This document shows, piece by piece, positions 36,056 through 45,145 of a stretch of DNA of 64,000 bases. The notes under the pieces are model-generated. The model was not told where the DNA came from. It did no database searches and saw only the letters and a program-made list of their open reading frames with translations. Source of the DNA: Mesorhizobium_K marinum. GTDB taxonomy: Bacteria > Pseudomonadota > Alphaproteobacteria > Rhizobiales > Rhizobiaceae. Position 1 is the stretch's first letter, and each line of letters begins with the position of its first letter. The stretch lies in the NCBI RefSeq assembly GCF_040813715.1, contig NZ_JBFOCH010000002.1; one strand, written 5' to 3'. The position numbers and the translations under genes are program-made.

Positions 36056-37430
36056 GCCGATACCACGTGTCGGAACTTGGCGCGGTCGCCAACGCGCACC
36101 ATCTCGTCGGCGCCGACGAAGGCCAGTCCGAAAGCGTCGCCCCACTGGGCGCGGACGCGGCTTGCGATTTCCTGCGTGTCGGCGTCCGGCTCGGGCACGA
36201 TCCTCAGCGTTGGCGGGTTGGTGCGCATGTCGAACTGGAAATCCCGTATCCCCTGGACGCGATGGTCTAACACGTCCTGAAGATGGTGGGTAAGGTAGGG
36301 GGCTCCGCCGACCTCGATCGTGTCGTGCACCCGCCCGACCAGGTTCTCCAGGACCGGCACGCCGTCTACCCTGGAGATCGAGGCGAGATCACCGGTGTCG
36401 TAGCGTATCAGGGGCATCAGGCGGTTGCGAAGCCCGGTGACGATCAAGCGGCCGGGCTCCTCGCCATCGCCGGGCCGCGTCTCCGCCCAGCATTCGGAAT
36501 CGAGGAGATCGAGCGCACCGCGCCGATCATGCAGTTCATAGGCGATGATGCCGAACTCGGCGAGCCCGTAGCGATTGATGACGCGGCAGCCGAAGACGTC
36601 CGAAATGATGCGGCGCTTGCGCTGGTCAAGGACCTCGCCGCTCGATTCGAACACCTCGAAGGCGGTTGCGACGCCTGCCGCCTTGCTGTCGCTCAGGTGC
36701 ATGGCAAGCGCAAAGACGGTCGACGGGTGCGCGTGCACCAGATACGGCGATCGTCGTTCGATCGTGCGCCACATCGCGGCGAGGGCAGGGGCGTCCACGC
36801 GGTCGAAGAAGATGTTGCTTCTGTTCATCGCCAGGCATTTGAAGGTCTCGCGGTCCAGCCAGCCGCGGCGTTCGATGTCCGCATAGCGCGCCGCGAAGTG
36901 CAGCGTCGAGCGCAGCCGCGTCGCGCCGATGCGCTCGCGGCAATAGGCGGTAACGGCGGACGAATAGTCGGCGGCGTCCTGGTCATAGAAGATCACCGCC
37001 TTGCGGCCGGTGGAGCCGCCTGTGCGGCAGGCATGGTGACGGGTTTCGGCGAGCGGCCNNNCGGCCGCGACAACAGTCTTTCCCCCTGCTCGTCGATGAT
37101 GTCCTTGGTGAGCAGCGGCAATTCCTCGAGTCGCGCCGGATCGGCCGCCGCCCGGCCCGGATCGAACCCCAGCCGAGAAAACAGGTCGCGGTAGTAGGGA
37201 ACGTTGGCTCCGGCGAATTGCAGCATCTCGGCGAGACGGGCCTTCGACGCGGCCTCGCGTTCGGCGGGAGACAGCGCATAGTGCCTGCGCAGCTCTACGA
37301 TCTTGCTGGCGACGTCACGCCGCTCGATAGCCTCGGCGACCGGATAGAACACCAACGCCGTGGCGATTCCCCTTGCGAGCTGCCAATGCCGAAGACCGAT
37401 CACGAATACTGTTTTCCGGGAACCAGACAA
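36052..37430 (-). CDS. PaaK/CapK-like adenylate-forming ligase
   Basis: Phenylacetate-CoA ligase/F390 synthetase-like enzyme, probably 456 aa. The N-terminal half (REAASKARLAEMLQFAGANV with PYYRDLF) is typical of CapK/PaaK. The ATP-binding loop RTGGSTGRKAV spans the region of the NNN at 37059-37061, where a 5-base overlap (CGGCC) plus NNN breaks the frame; removing eight bases restores LLSRPLAETRHHACRTGGST. Later motifs include NRYGLAEFG, PLIRYDTGDLA and VGRVHDTI. CapK relatives in capsule loci are thought to activate a carboxylic acid. First gene of the leftward operon; the start (TTG at 37430) is tentative. Confidence 0.83.
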
Positions 37431-37559
37431 CGTCGTCGCCGGCCCTGAGGCGCGAGGCGGCGCTTGCGAATACCATTTTTGCAGTGGTTATATTAGCTGG
37501 GCCAAAGTGGGGAGCACCAGTGCCGTCGCGGACAAAACAACACTTTTCTGGCGGTCGCC
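37431..37559. promoter_or_regulatory. Divergent promoter region of the polysaccharide cluster
   Basis: 129 bp separate the two divergent operons. For the rightward operon a possible promoter is TTGCGA (37464-37469) with TATATT (37489-37494), spacing 19, which is weak. This AT-rich spot is the only such place in the cluster, so both operons probably start here. Confidence 0.4.
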
Positions 37560-39659
37560 ATGCTCGCTAGCGCTGATGTCGCGCGCCGCAACGACTACGC
37601 CTTCACCATCATCGGCTCCGGTTTCGCGGGGTTTTTCCTGGCCGAGAAGCTGGCGAAGCTCGGACGGGTGCTGGTCATCGAGGCAGGGTCTCTGGAAGAG
37701 CCGCTGGCCATGGGCCATGGCTACTACGAGGTCGAATCGACGGGGATCGCCCTGCCGTGGCTCGGCACGCGATTGTCGGCGTTCGGCGGGACTTCGAACC
37801 ACTGGACCGGCCACTGCCGGCCATTTTCCCCAACAATTTTCCGGAATCGAGACGGAATAGGCATTCCGGGCTGGCCGATCCGGTATGGCGACTACGAGGC
37901 CTATCTCGGCGAGGCGCGAGCCTGGCTGAACCTGCCGGAGCGGTATGACGACCCGGCCGACCAGCTGTCGCGAGGCCTNCCAACAATTTTCCGGAATCGA
38001 GACGGAATAGGCATTCCGGGCTGGCCGATCCGGTATGGCGACTACGAGGCCTATCTCGGCGAGGCGCGAGCCTGGCTGAACCTGCCGGAGCGGTATGACG
38101 ACCCGGCCGACCAACTGTCGCGAGGCCTCCTCGCCGATCACCGGGGGCTGACGACGGACCTGTTCATGATGCCCGATCCGTTGCCGAAGCTTGGAGCCTC
38201 GCCGATACGGGAACGCCTGCTTGCGCATCCCGGGATCGACGTCCTGCCGGGCATGCGGGTCACGGATATGATCCTGGNGCCCGATCCGTTGCCGAAGCTT
38301 GGCGCCTCGCCGATACGGGAACGCCTGCTTGCGCATCCCGGGATCGACGTCCTGCCGGGCATGCGGGTCACGGATATGATCCTGGAGGCCGGAGGAGGGC
38401 TTGTCCGCGAGGTGGAGGCTGCCGGCGCCGACGGCAGCAGGCTGCGCCTGCCTGTGCGCAGGGTGCTGCTGTGCGCCGGAGGCACCGAAAACGCCCGACT
38501 GCTGCTATGGGCGGGCCGCAAATATGCCGCCGGAAATCCGTTTCTCGGGGGACCGAACGAACTCACGGGGAAATATTACGCCGAGCACCCGGTCTACTGG
38601 CCGGTCGAAATGTTCTTCGACCGCAGGGTCGACCTGTCGAACAGCATACCGACACGGCACGGCGACGTGCTCCGGTATCTCGCGTGGCGACCGGACGATG
38701 CGCTCCTTGAACGCCATCGGCTGCCGCGGTTTGCCGCCATCATGCTCGACAGCGGGATAAAGTCGACGGAAGGCGAAAGCCCTGCCACGGACCACGGAGG
38801 ATGGCTGCGCGAGGCAGCCGGCTACCGATGCGTCATACCGGCCCTGAAGTTCGAGCAGACGCCACATGAACGCAGCCGAGTCGAACTTTCCGAAAGGCGC
38901 GATCGCGACGGCACGCCCCTGGCCCGCATTCACTGGGAGATTCTTCCGAGCGATATCGACAGCTACCGCAGGGCGACGTTGCTGCTCTGCGGCCTGTTCA
39001 ACCAGGGAGGTCTCGCCCGCGCGCGGATGCGCCCCGCCTACAGGAAAAGCGACTGGTCCGATATCATTGCCAATCATGCCGGCCACCAGCTCGGCACGAC
39101 CCGCATGGCTCATGCGCCGACGGCCGGCGTCGTCGACAGCGACTGCAAGGTCTTCGGCTTGAACAATCTCTTCATCGCCGGCTCCTCGGTGTTCGCCGCC
39201 AGCGACTACGTCAACCCGACGATGAACTTCCTCGCGCTCGCGGCACGTCTTGCGGCGACGTTGACCGCGGGCTTCGGCGAGGTGGGGCAGGGCTTTCGAT
39301 TTGGCCACGACCGTCCGGAGAACCGATACCTGCTCGAAGGATGGTCGCATGCCGAGGACCTCGGCATCTGGAGCGAGGGTCGGGTGTCGCGACTTGTGCT
39401 GCCGGCTGCGGGCGCAACGCGGCTGCGCTTGGCAGGTTGGGGCTACAGGGAGGTTGATTTGGCGCTCTCCGTCAATGGCATTGAGGTGTTCCAGGGTCGG
39501 GGCAAAGACGCCCAGCGCTTCGAATGCGAGATAGACGGGCGAGCCGAATGCGAACTGGTCTTTTCGTTTCCCTCGCCCCAGTCGCCGGCTTCCCTGGGCG
39601 AAAGCGACGATCAGCGGAAACTCGGCTATTTCATCCGATCCGTGGAACTCTCGGGATGA
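37560..39659 (+). CDS. GMC-family FAD oxidoreductase with C-terminal beta domain
   Basis: Glucose-methanol-choline type flavoprotein. The N-terminal ADP-binding motif is TIIGSGFAGFFLAEKL, then FGGTSNHWTGHC. The C-terminal GMC region has GHQLGTTRMAH and LFIAGSSVFAASDYVNPTMN with the catalytic His-Asn region. About 120 extra residues after the GMC core (ENRYLLEGWSHAEDLGIWSE) form a beta-rich domain known from glycan-related proteins. Two in-frame overlaps (N 37979, 38278) inflate it; the true length is 613 aa. It probably oxidises an alcohol on a sugar or lipid-linked glycan. Its stop overlaps the next gene (ATGA). Confidence 0.86.
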   Translation: MLASADVARRNDYAFTIIGSGFAGFFLAEKLAKLGRVLVIEAGSLEEPLAMGHGYYEVESTGIALPWLGTRLSAFGGTSNHWTGHCRPFSPTIFRNRDGIGIPGWPIRYGDYEAYLGEARAWLNLPERYDDPADQLSRGXPTIFRNRDGIGIPGWPIRYGDYEAYLGEARAWLNLPERYDDPADQLSRGLLADHRGLTTDLFMMPDPLPKLGASPIRERLLAHPGIDVLPGMRVTDMILXPDPLPKLGASPIRERLLAHPGIDVLPGMRVTDMILEAGGGLVREVEAAGADGSRLRLPVRRVLLCAGGTENARLLLWAGRKYAAGNPFLGGPNELTGKYYAEHPVYWPVEMFFDRRVDLSNSIPTRHGDVLRYLAWRPDDALLERHRLPRFAAIMLDSGIKSTEGESPATDHGGWLREAAGYRCVIPALKFEQTPHERSRVELSERRDRDGTPLARIHWEILPSDIDSYRRATLLLCGLFNQGGLARARMRPAYRKSDWSDIIANHAGHQLGTTRMAHAPTAGVVDSDCKVFGLNNLFIAGSSVFAASDYVNPTMNFLALAARLAATLTAGFGEVGQGFRFGHDRPENRYLLEGWSHAEDLGIWSEGRVSRLVLPAAGATRLRLAGWGYREVDLALSVNGIEVFQGRGKDAQRFECEIDGRAECELVFSFPSPQSPASLGESDDQRKLGYFIRSVELSG
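37830..38128. repeat. Contig-overlap duplication at N 37979
   Basis: 149 bp recur with a 150-bp in-frame offset; one substitution (GACCAGCTG versus GACCAACTG). Confidence 0.88.
38171..38385. repeat. Contig-overlap duplication at N 38278
   Basis: 107 bp recur with a 108-bp in-frame offset; one substitution (TTGGAGCC versus TTGGCGCC). Confidence 0.88.
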
Positions 39660-39871
39660 CCAGGAAAAGCTTGCCCACGCACCTGGCCGACCTGGACAGC
39701 AGGGCGTTTTCAGCCCTTGCCGACCAGGCGGACAACGACTACGCCGAGGGGCGCGTCGCAATCGATGCCGACGGCTGGATCGTCTCGGAAACGGAAATGC
39801 TGTTGCGGCAAACGCTGGCCAAGCCCGACAGTCGCCGCAGGGGTCGGCTGAAAAAGCCGTCGCGGGCCTGA
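39656..39871 (+). CDS. 71-aa protein coupled between GMC oxidoreductase and GT4
   Basis: Small soluble protein, MTRKSLPTHLADLDSRAFSA then a middle rich in acidic residues (DQADNDYAEGRVAIDADGWI) and a basic tail (SRRRGRLKKPSRA). The ATG overlaps the GMC stop (ATGA) and its TGA overlaps the ATG of the next glycosyltransferase (TGATG), so it is translated as part of the chain. No family recognised. The acidic middle and basic tail suggest a protein-interaction or regulatory role; this is speculation. Confidence 0.75.
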   Translation: MTRKSLPTHLADLDSRAFSALADQADNDYAEGRVAIDADGWIVSETEMLLRQTLAKPDSRRRGRLKKPSRA

Positions 39872-41001
39872 TGCGCGTCCTGCATTTCTACAAGACCTAC
39901 TATCCCGACAGTTTCGGCGGCGCGGAGACCGCGATCAACGACATCGCCCGCAGCACCGCCCGGTACGGCGTCGAAAGCGAGGTGCTGTCGCTCAGCCGCA
40001 CGCCGGCGGAAAGCACCATGCGGATCGACGGGCACTGGGCCCGGAAGGCGCGCCTGCATCTGGAAGTGGCGTCGACCGGACTGTCGCTTTCCGTGCTCGG
40101 CGAGTTCGCCCGCATGGCGACCGGCTTTGACATCATCCACTATCATTTCCCATGGCCGATGATGGATGTCGCGCATTTCCTCGCCGGCATCCGCAGCGCG
40201 ACGGTCGTCACCTATCATTCCGACATCGTGCGCCAGAAGCGCCTGCTCGCGCTCTACAAGCCGCTCATGTACCGCTTTCTGGACGGCATCGATCACATCG
40301 TCGCGACGTCGCCGAACTACCTGCAATCGAGCGCGGTCCTGCAGAGGTTCCGGGAGAAGGTCTCGGTCATCCCGCTTTGCGTGCGACCTGTTTCGAGAGC
40401 ACCGACGCTGGCGGCAGCCGCCGATGGATGGCGACGGCGACTGGGCGGCCGCTTCTTCCTGTTTCTCGGCGCGCTGCGCTACTACAAGGGCCTGCCGTAC
40501 CTGATCGACGCCGCGGCGCGCACCGGCTATCCCGTGGCGATCGCCGGCGACGGGGAGATGGCGTCCTACCTCGAGCGGGAAGTGCGCCGGCGGCGGCTCG
40601 CCAACGTCCACCTGCTGGGCGCGCAGACGGAAGACGAGAAGCATGCTCTTCTCGAAGCCTGCCATGCCTTCGTCTTTCCTTCCCATCTCAGGTCGGAAGC
40701 GTTCGGCATCGCGCTCCTCGAGGCGGCCGAGTTCGGCCGGCCGCTGATCTCCTGCGAGATCGGAACGGGCACCAGCTATGTGAATGTCGATGGCGAAACC
40801 GGACGCGTGGTCCCGCCCGCGGACCCGGAGGCGCTCGCAGCGGCAATGACCGAACTCTGGCATGACGAGGAACTGGCGGCGGACATGGGCATGCGCGCGC
40901 GACAGCGCTATCATGCGCACTTCACGGTCGAGGTTGCGGGCGAGGCCTACGCTTCGCTCTACCGCCGGCTTCTCCGCAGCCGAACATCGAACGGAGCCTG
41001 A
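39871..41001 (+). CDS. GT4 mannosyltransferase-like glycosyltransferase
   Basis: 376-aa GT-B enzyme: MRVLHFYKTYYPDSFGGAE (Gly-rich acceptor loop), IIHYHFPWPMMD, VVTYHSDIVRQ, FLFLGALRYYKGLPYLIDAA and the E-x7-E motif EAFGIALLEAAEFG. The overall pattern resembles WbpY/WbpX-type mannosyltransferases of ABC-exported O-antigens. It lies 46 bases upstream of the exporter permease gene. Confidence 0.9.
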   Translation: MRVLHFYKTYYPDSFGGAETAINDIARSTARYGVESEVLSLSRTPAESTMRIDGHWARKARLHLEVASTGLSLSVLGEFARMATGFDIIHYHFPWPMMDVAHFLAGIRSATVVTYHSDIVRQKRLLALYKPLMYRFLDGIDHIVATSPNYLQSSAVLQRFREKVSVIPLCVRPVSRAPTLAAAADGWRRRLGGRFFLFLGALRYYKGLPYLIDAAARTGYPVAIAGDGEMASYLEREVRRRRLANVHLLGAQTEDEKHALLEACHAFVFPSHLRSEAFGIALLEAAEFGRPLISCEIGTGTSYVNVDGETGRVVPPADPEALAAAMTELWHDEELAADMGMRARQRYHAHFTVEVAGEAYASLYRRLLRSRTSNGA

Positions 41002-41047
41002 TGGGACCGGTGAAACTCATCGACCGCCAATCGCTAGAGACCGGCGC

Positions 41048-41836
41048 ATGACGAGCGTTCGCTCAGGCTTTGACGACCTCGTGACCGGCGCGCGCAACGT
41101 CGATTTCTGGGCGTTCATGGCGCATCACGAAGTCAAGCAGCGCTACCGACGGTCCTATCTCGGTCCGTTCTGGGTGACGATCACCACCGGCATCATGGTC
41201 GGCGCGATAGGCACCATCTATGGCGGCATGATCGGCTCGGACGCGGCGCGCTACGTTCCTCACCTGGCCGTCAGTTTCGTGCTCTGGAGCTTTATCAGCC
41301 AATCCATCCTGGAGGGCTGCCACATGTTCCTCGAGGCAGGCGGCGCGATGCGCCAGATGAAGACGCCGCGATCGACCTTCCTCTACAAGACCCTCTACCG
41401 CAATGTCCTGCTGTTGCTGCACAACGCTGTCGTGATCCTGGCGGTCTTCCTGCTGTTCGGCGTTCTACCAGGCTGGCCCCTGGTGCTGCTTCCGTTCGGG
41501 CTTGTGCTGCTGTTCGCCAACATCGCCTGGATGGTTCTGGTCAGCGGCATTCTTTGCGCGCGATTCCGTGATGTTCCGCCGATCATCATGAGCGCCCTGC
41601 AACTGCTGTTCTTCGCGACGCCGGTCCTCTGGATGCCCGAGGCGCTGCCCCCGCATCTGTCGCTCATCATGCTCAACCCGTTCTTCCATCTCATCGCCGT
41701 GGTGCGCGATCCGCTGCTCGGCCACTGGCCCGACATGGTGTCGGTCGCGATCTGCGCCGCAATGGCGGTTTTCGGCTGGATCGGGGCGCTTGGCCTCCTC
41801 AGCCGCACCCGCAAGCGGATCGTGTTCTGGGTCTGA
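41048..41836 (+). CDS. wzm: Wzm-type O-antigen/capsule ABC transporter permease
   Basis: 262-aa ABC-2 permease with six membrane helices. Motifs include HHEVKQRYRRSYLGPFWV and LLNPFFHLIAVVRDPLLG-like text near the C-terminus. Together with Wzt it should export the completed polyprenyl-linked polysaccharide across the inner membrane. The start is the ATG at 41048; the stop lies one base before the wzt start. Confidence 0.92.
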   Translation: MTSVRSGFDDLVTGARNVDFWAFMAHHEVKQRYRRSYLGPFWVTITTGIMVGAIGTIYGGMIGSDAARYVPHLAVSFVLWSFISQSILEGCHMFLEAGGAMRQMKTPRSTFLYKTLYRNVLLLLHNAVVILAVFLLFGVLPGWPLVLLPFGLVLLFANIAWMVLVSGILCARFRDVPPIIMSALQLLFFATPVLWMPEALPPHLSLIMLNPFFHLIAVVRDPLLGHWPDMVSVAICAAMAVFGWIGALGLLSRTRKRIVFWV

Positions 41837-41837
41837 C

Positions 41838-42581
41838 ATGGCAAGCGTCCTGCTCGAAAACGTCGCCCTCGACTTCCCGATCTACGGGTCGACCACCCAG
41901 TCGCTGAAGCGCCGCGTGGCGAAGGCGCTGGTCGGCGGCGCCATCGAGAAGTCGGGCTCCAAGGTGACGCTGGTGCACGCTTTGTCGGACGTCAGCCTCG
42001 TGCTGGAGCCCGGCGACCGGATCGGTCTCGTCGGCCACAACGGCGCCGGCAAGACGAGCCTGCTGCGGTTGATCGCCGGGATCTACGAACCCACCGGCGG
42101 GCGGCTTGAGGTCGTCGGCCGCATCACGCCGCTGCTGGACATCGGGCACGGCGTCGACCCGGATGCGACGGGCTATGAAAACATCGTCCTGCGCGGCCTC
42201 TATCTCGGTCGCAACAGGCGCGAGATCGACACCGCCATGCCGGCCATCGCCGAGTTCAGCGGCCTCGGCGATTTCCTGGAACTGCCTGTGCGGACCTATT
42301 CCGCCGGCATGACCTCGCGGCTGCTGTTTTCCGCCTCGACGCATTTCCCGAGCGATGTCCTTTTGATCGACGAGGGCATCGTCGTTGGCGACGAGGATTT
42401 CCAGGCGAGGGCGATCGAGCGCCTCGACGGACTTGTCGGCCAGGCCGGCATCCTGATGATCAGCAGCCATGCGACGGACATCCTGGAACGCTACTGCACC
42501 AAGGCTGTCAGGATGGCTGGCGGACGCATCGTGGCGACCGAACCGATTTCGGCCTCGGAAGGTCCGGAGGTCGCGAGCTGA
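41838..42581 (+). CDS. wzt: Wzt-type ABC ATPase without C-terminal glycan-binding domain
   Basis: 247-aa ATPase with Walker A GHNGAGKTSLL, the signature-like region TYSAGMTSRLLFS, Walker B VLLIDEGIVVGDEDF and the H-loop ISSHATD. It lacks the roughly 150-180-residue C-terminal domain that binds capped O-antigen in E. coli O9a-type Wzt. A short Wzt suggests export coupled to synthesis, as in Klebsiella O2a. It starts one base after wzm and ends one base before the next gene. Confidence 0.92.
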   Translation: MASVLLENVALDFPIYGSTTQSLKRRVAKALVGGAIEKSGSKVTLVHALSDVSLVLEPGDRIGLVGHNGAGKTSLLRLIAGIYEPTGGRLEVVGRITPLLDIGHGVDPDATGYENIVLRGLYLGRNRREIDTAMPAIAEFSGLGDFLELPVRTYSAGMTSRLLFSASTHFPSDVLLIDEGIVVGDEDFQARAIERLDGLVGQAGILMISSHATDILERYCTKAVRMAGGRIVATEPISASEGPEVAS

Positions 42582-42582
42582 A

Positions 42583-44052
42583 ATGGCGGGTGGTTTTCAG
42601 AAATCAGTCGGCCTGATGCGGTCTGTCAGCAGTCCGGCGGCGGAGGCACAGCTGCCGCGACGGCCGCATGTCGGCATCTACCTCTACGGCTGGTACGACG
42701 AAGAAAAATGGACCAGCCACCGGTTTCCGCTCCGTCCGCAGATCGGCTTTTACCGGTCGGGCGACCCGCTCTTGGCACGCTGGCAGGTCGAGCAGATCGC
42801 CCGGACGGGAGTCGATTTCGTCGTCTTCGAGATGGTGCCCCACAGCGACCACAGCTTCGAGCAGATCTGCAGCCATGTCCGAAACTGCCTGCCGCTGCTT
42901 GCCGAACGCGGCATCGGATATTCCTTCCTTGTCGACATGGCGATCTTCCGGGAAATCGCCGAACCTTTCCGGATCTATTCGGAGACGCTGGAACGGCTTG
43001 CCGGCGAAGGCTGGCTCGAGGGTTGCTTCGACTGCGCCGAACTGGGCAAGCCGCTCTTTCACTTCGCGCCAAAGGTTGGACAGGTCGCCGAACTCCGGGA
43101 ACTGGCGCCGTCGCAGATGGATTGGTGGGCCTGCACCTGGTCGCCCGAATGGGGCCACATACGCCCGGAGACCTATCCGGACGGCGTCCGGCATGTCCTC
43201 GGAGCGGATTGGGAAGACGCGTTGGCCCGCGGCGTCACGCTGCGGGAATCGCTGGAAGGGAACGGCTACTTCCCGTTCTGGACCTCCAATGGGGAAATGC
43301 CGGTCATGAACGGCGTGGCGGCGGTCGCCGCGGGCTACGACGACCTGATGCTCGAGCGGGATCCCCAGTTGTCGCCGCCTCTCGACCATGATGACGGGCG
43401 CACCCTCGAAACGCAGTTCCGCAACGCCCAGGCAAACGATGCCCACACCGTGATCGTCTATGGCTGGAACGAATATTTCGAAACCGCCGTCATCGAGCCG
43501 ACCCTCGATTGGGGCGATTTCTATCTCCGCCTGACAAGCCATTTCGTGTCGCAATTGAAGTCGGGAGAGCCAATCGGCAGGCCGGACTGGGCGACAAGGC
43601 CGGAACCCGCGAAACCCCTCTACCTGACCCCGGATCTGGCGAAGGCGGGGGCGTCGCATCCCGATGGCCTGCCCCGCTGGGACCGGGACGAATGGAAGGC
43701 CGAGTTCGGGGGTGCGGTGTCGATCCGCCGTGCCGGCGACCGGCTCAGCCTGGACGGGATTTGCGTGATGAACACGGGGATCAGAAGCTGGTCCATCGCC
43801 AGCGAGAAGGATCCCATCCGCCTGGGCGTGCGGCTTTTCGACGGCTTTGGCGCCGTTCAGCGCGAGGGACGTGCGGCGCTCGCCGCGCAGGACGTGCAGC
43901 CTGGCTCGAAGCTGGACTGTTCCATCGAGGTCGACGTTTCCGGCCTGCCGGCGGCGCGCTACCGCGCGGAGATCGGCGTCGTCTGGGAGAACAGGATGTG
44001 GTTCCACCCAAAGGGTGGCCTACCGCTCGTCTGCGATGTGGAGATTAGCTAG
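42583..44052 (+). CDS. WbsX/GH99-like protein with C-terminal beta domain
   Basis: 489-aa protein. The WbsX-like domain (about 28-340) begins HVGIYLYGWYDEEKWTSHRF and has FVVFEMVPHSDHSFEQICSH, WWACTWSPEWGH and the signature VYGWNEYFETAVIEP. The C-terminal 110 residues (GICVMNTGIRSWSIAS, then RLGVRLFDG and PAARYRAEIGVVWENRMWFH) look like the immunoglobulin-like glycan-binding domain found on Wzt and glycosyltransferases. Because Wzt here lacks such a domain, this protein may supply it; this is inference. Last gene of the rightward operon, followed by a hairpin. Confidence 0.82.
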   Translation: MAGGFQKSVGLMRSVSSPAAEAQLPRRPHVGIYLYGWYDEEKWTSHRFPLRPQIGFYRSGDPLLARWQVEQIARTGVDFVVFEMVPHSDHSFEQICSHVRNCLPLLAERGIGYSFLVDMAIFREIAEPFRIYSETLERLAGEGWLEGCFDCAELGKPLFHFAPKVGQVAELRELAPSQMDWWACTWSPEWGHIRPETYPDGVRHVLGADWEDALARGVTLRESLEGNGYFPFWTSNGEMPVMNGVAAVAAGYDDLMLERDPQLSPPLDHDDGRTLETQFRNAQANDAHTVIVYGWNEYFETAVIEPTLDWGDFYLRLTSHFVSQLKSGEPIGRPDWATRPEPAKPLYLTPDLAKAGASHPDGLPRWDRDEWKAEFGGAVSIRRAGDRLSLDGICVMNTGIRSWSIASEKDPIRLGVRLFDGFGAVQREGRAALAAQDVQPGSKLDCSIEVDVSGLPAARYRAEIGVVWENRMWFHPKGGLPLVCDVEIS

Positions 44053-44108
44053 CAGTCTTTCGCATGCGCCGACTTGGCGTCAGGCGACAGTTGGCGCCGA
44101 CACGCGAT

Positions 44109-44267
44109 CAGTTCGGCCTTGCGCCCATTACCGGCGACGGCCGCCGCACTGGATTGCGGCGGCCTCCGTCCGTCAGCGCGCGCCCANNNCAGTTCGGCCT
44201 TGCGCCCATTACCGGCGACGGCCGCCGCACTGGATTGCGGCGGCCTCCGTCCGTCAGCGCGCGCCCA
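44109..44267. repeat. Contig-overlap duplication at N 44187-44189
   Basis: Bases 44109-44186 recur at 44190-44267 without differences. Contains the hairpin described separately, so that hairpin also appears twice. Confidence 0.88.
44139..44164. terminator. Hairpin between convergent WbsX-like and FAH genes
   Basis: Perfect 10-bp inverted repeat GGCCGCCGCA/TGCGGCGGCC with loop CTGGAT, in the convergent intergenic space. Probably a bidirectional terminator, although no T tract is visible. A second artificial copy lies at 44220-44245. Confidence 0.6.
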
Positions 44268-45102
44268 CCATGCGATGGGTCTGCTCGCCGAGCCCTTCGA
44301 TTCCGAGTTTCACGACCTGACCTTCGCGCAGGAAGACGGGGTCCGGCTTCTGGCCCAGGCCGACGCCGGGCGGGGTGCCTGTGGCGATGACGTCGCCCGG
44401 ATGGAGGGTAAAGCAGAAGCTGACATACTCGACCAGGGTCGCGACGTCGAAGATCATCGTCCTGGTCGAGCCGTCCTGGTAGCGTTTGCCATCGACATCC
44501 GCGAACATGCGCAGCGCCTGAGGATCCGCCACCTCGTCACGGGTGACGAGCCAGGGCCCGATCGGGCCGAAGGTTTCGAAGCCCTTGCCCTTGTCCCAGA
44601 CGCCGCCGCGATGCGATTGCCATTCGCGCTCGGAGACGTCGTTGATGAGCGTGTAGCCTGCGACATGCTCGAACGCGCGTTCCTTCGGCACGCGGCGCGC
44701 GAGCGAACCGATGACGATGCCGAGTTCGACTTCCCAGTCCATGCGCGTGGCGCCGGGCGGGATGATGGTGTCGTCGTCGGGGCCGCAGACGGCGCTCAGC
44801 GACTTCAGGAACAGAATAGGCTCCTTGGGGATGGGCGAGCCTGTCTCGGCCGCGTGGTCGGCATAGTTCAGGCCGACGCAGACGAAGTTGCGGGTCGGCA
44901 TGACCGCCGGGCCGAGCCTGGGTGATCCCTCGGCGCGGGGAAGCGTGGCCGGGTCGATTGCGGCGAGGCGGGCGAGGCCGTCCGGCGAGAGCGTATCGCC
45001 GGCGATATCGGGAACGATGCCGCTCAGGTCGCGGATGGAGCCGGCGGCGTCGAGGAGGCCGGGCTTCTCAAGGCCGGGTTCGCCGTATCGCAGGAGCTTC
45101 AT
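44254..45102 (-). CDS. Fumarylacetoacetate hydrolase family protein
   Basis: 282-aa FAH-fold enzyme that hydrolyses acylpyruvate-type compounds or decarboxylates/isomerises related acids. Metal ligands are the two glutamates in MDWEVELGIVIG and the aspartate in YTLINDVSEREWQ. FVCVGLNYADHAAE, EPILFLKSLSAVCGP and ATGTPPGVGLG are conserved. Relatives include 2,4-diketo-3-deoxy-L-fuconate/rhamnonate hydrolases. The neighbouring SDRs and TRAP transporters support sugar-acid breakdown, but the precise substrate is not shown. It lies 43 bases downstream of the SDR gene. Confidence 0.88.
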   Translation of the reverse strand: MKLLRYGEPGLEKPGLLDAAGSIRDLSGIVPDIAGDTLSPDGLARLAAIDPATLPRAEGSPRLGPAVMPTRNFVCVGLNYADHAAETGSPIPKEPILFLKSLSAVCGPDDDTIIPPGATRMDWEVELGIVIGSLARRVPKERAFEHVAGYTLINDVSEREWQSHRGGVWDKGKGFETFGPIGPWLVTRDEVADPQALRMFADVDGKRYQDGSTRTMIFDVATLVEYVSFCFTLHPGDVIATGTPPGVGLGQKPDPVFLREGQVVKLGIEGLGEQTHRMVGAR

Positions 45103-45145
45103 GGTGTTCTTGCCTTCTTTTTGGATCGGATGCGCGCTGGCGCGA

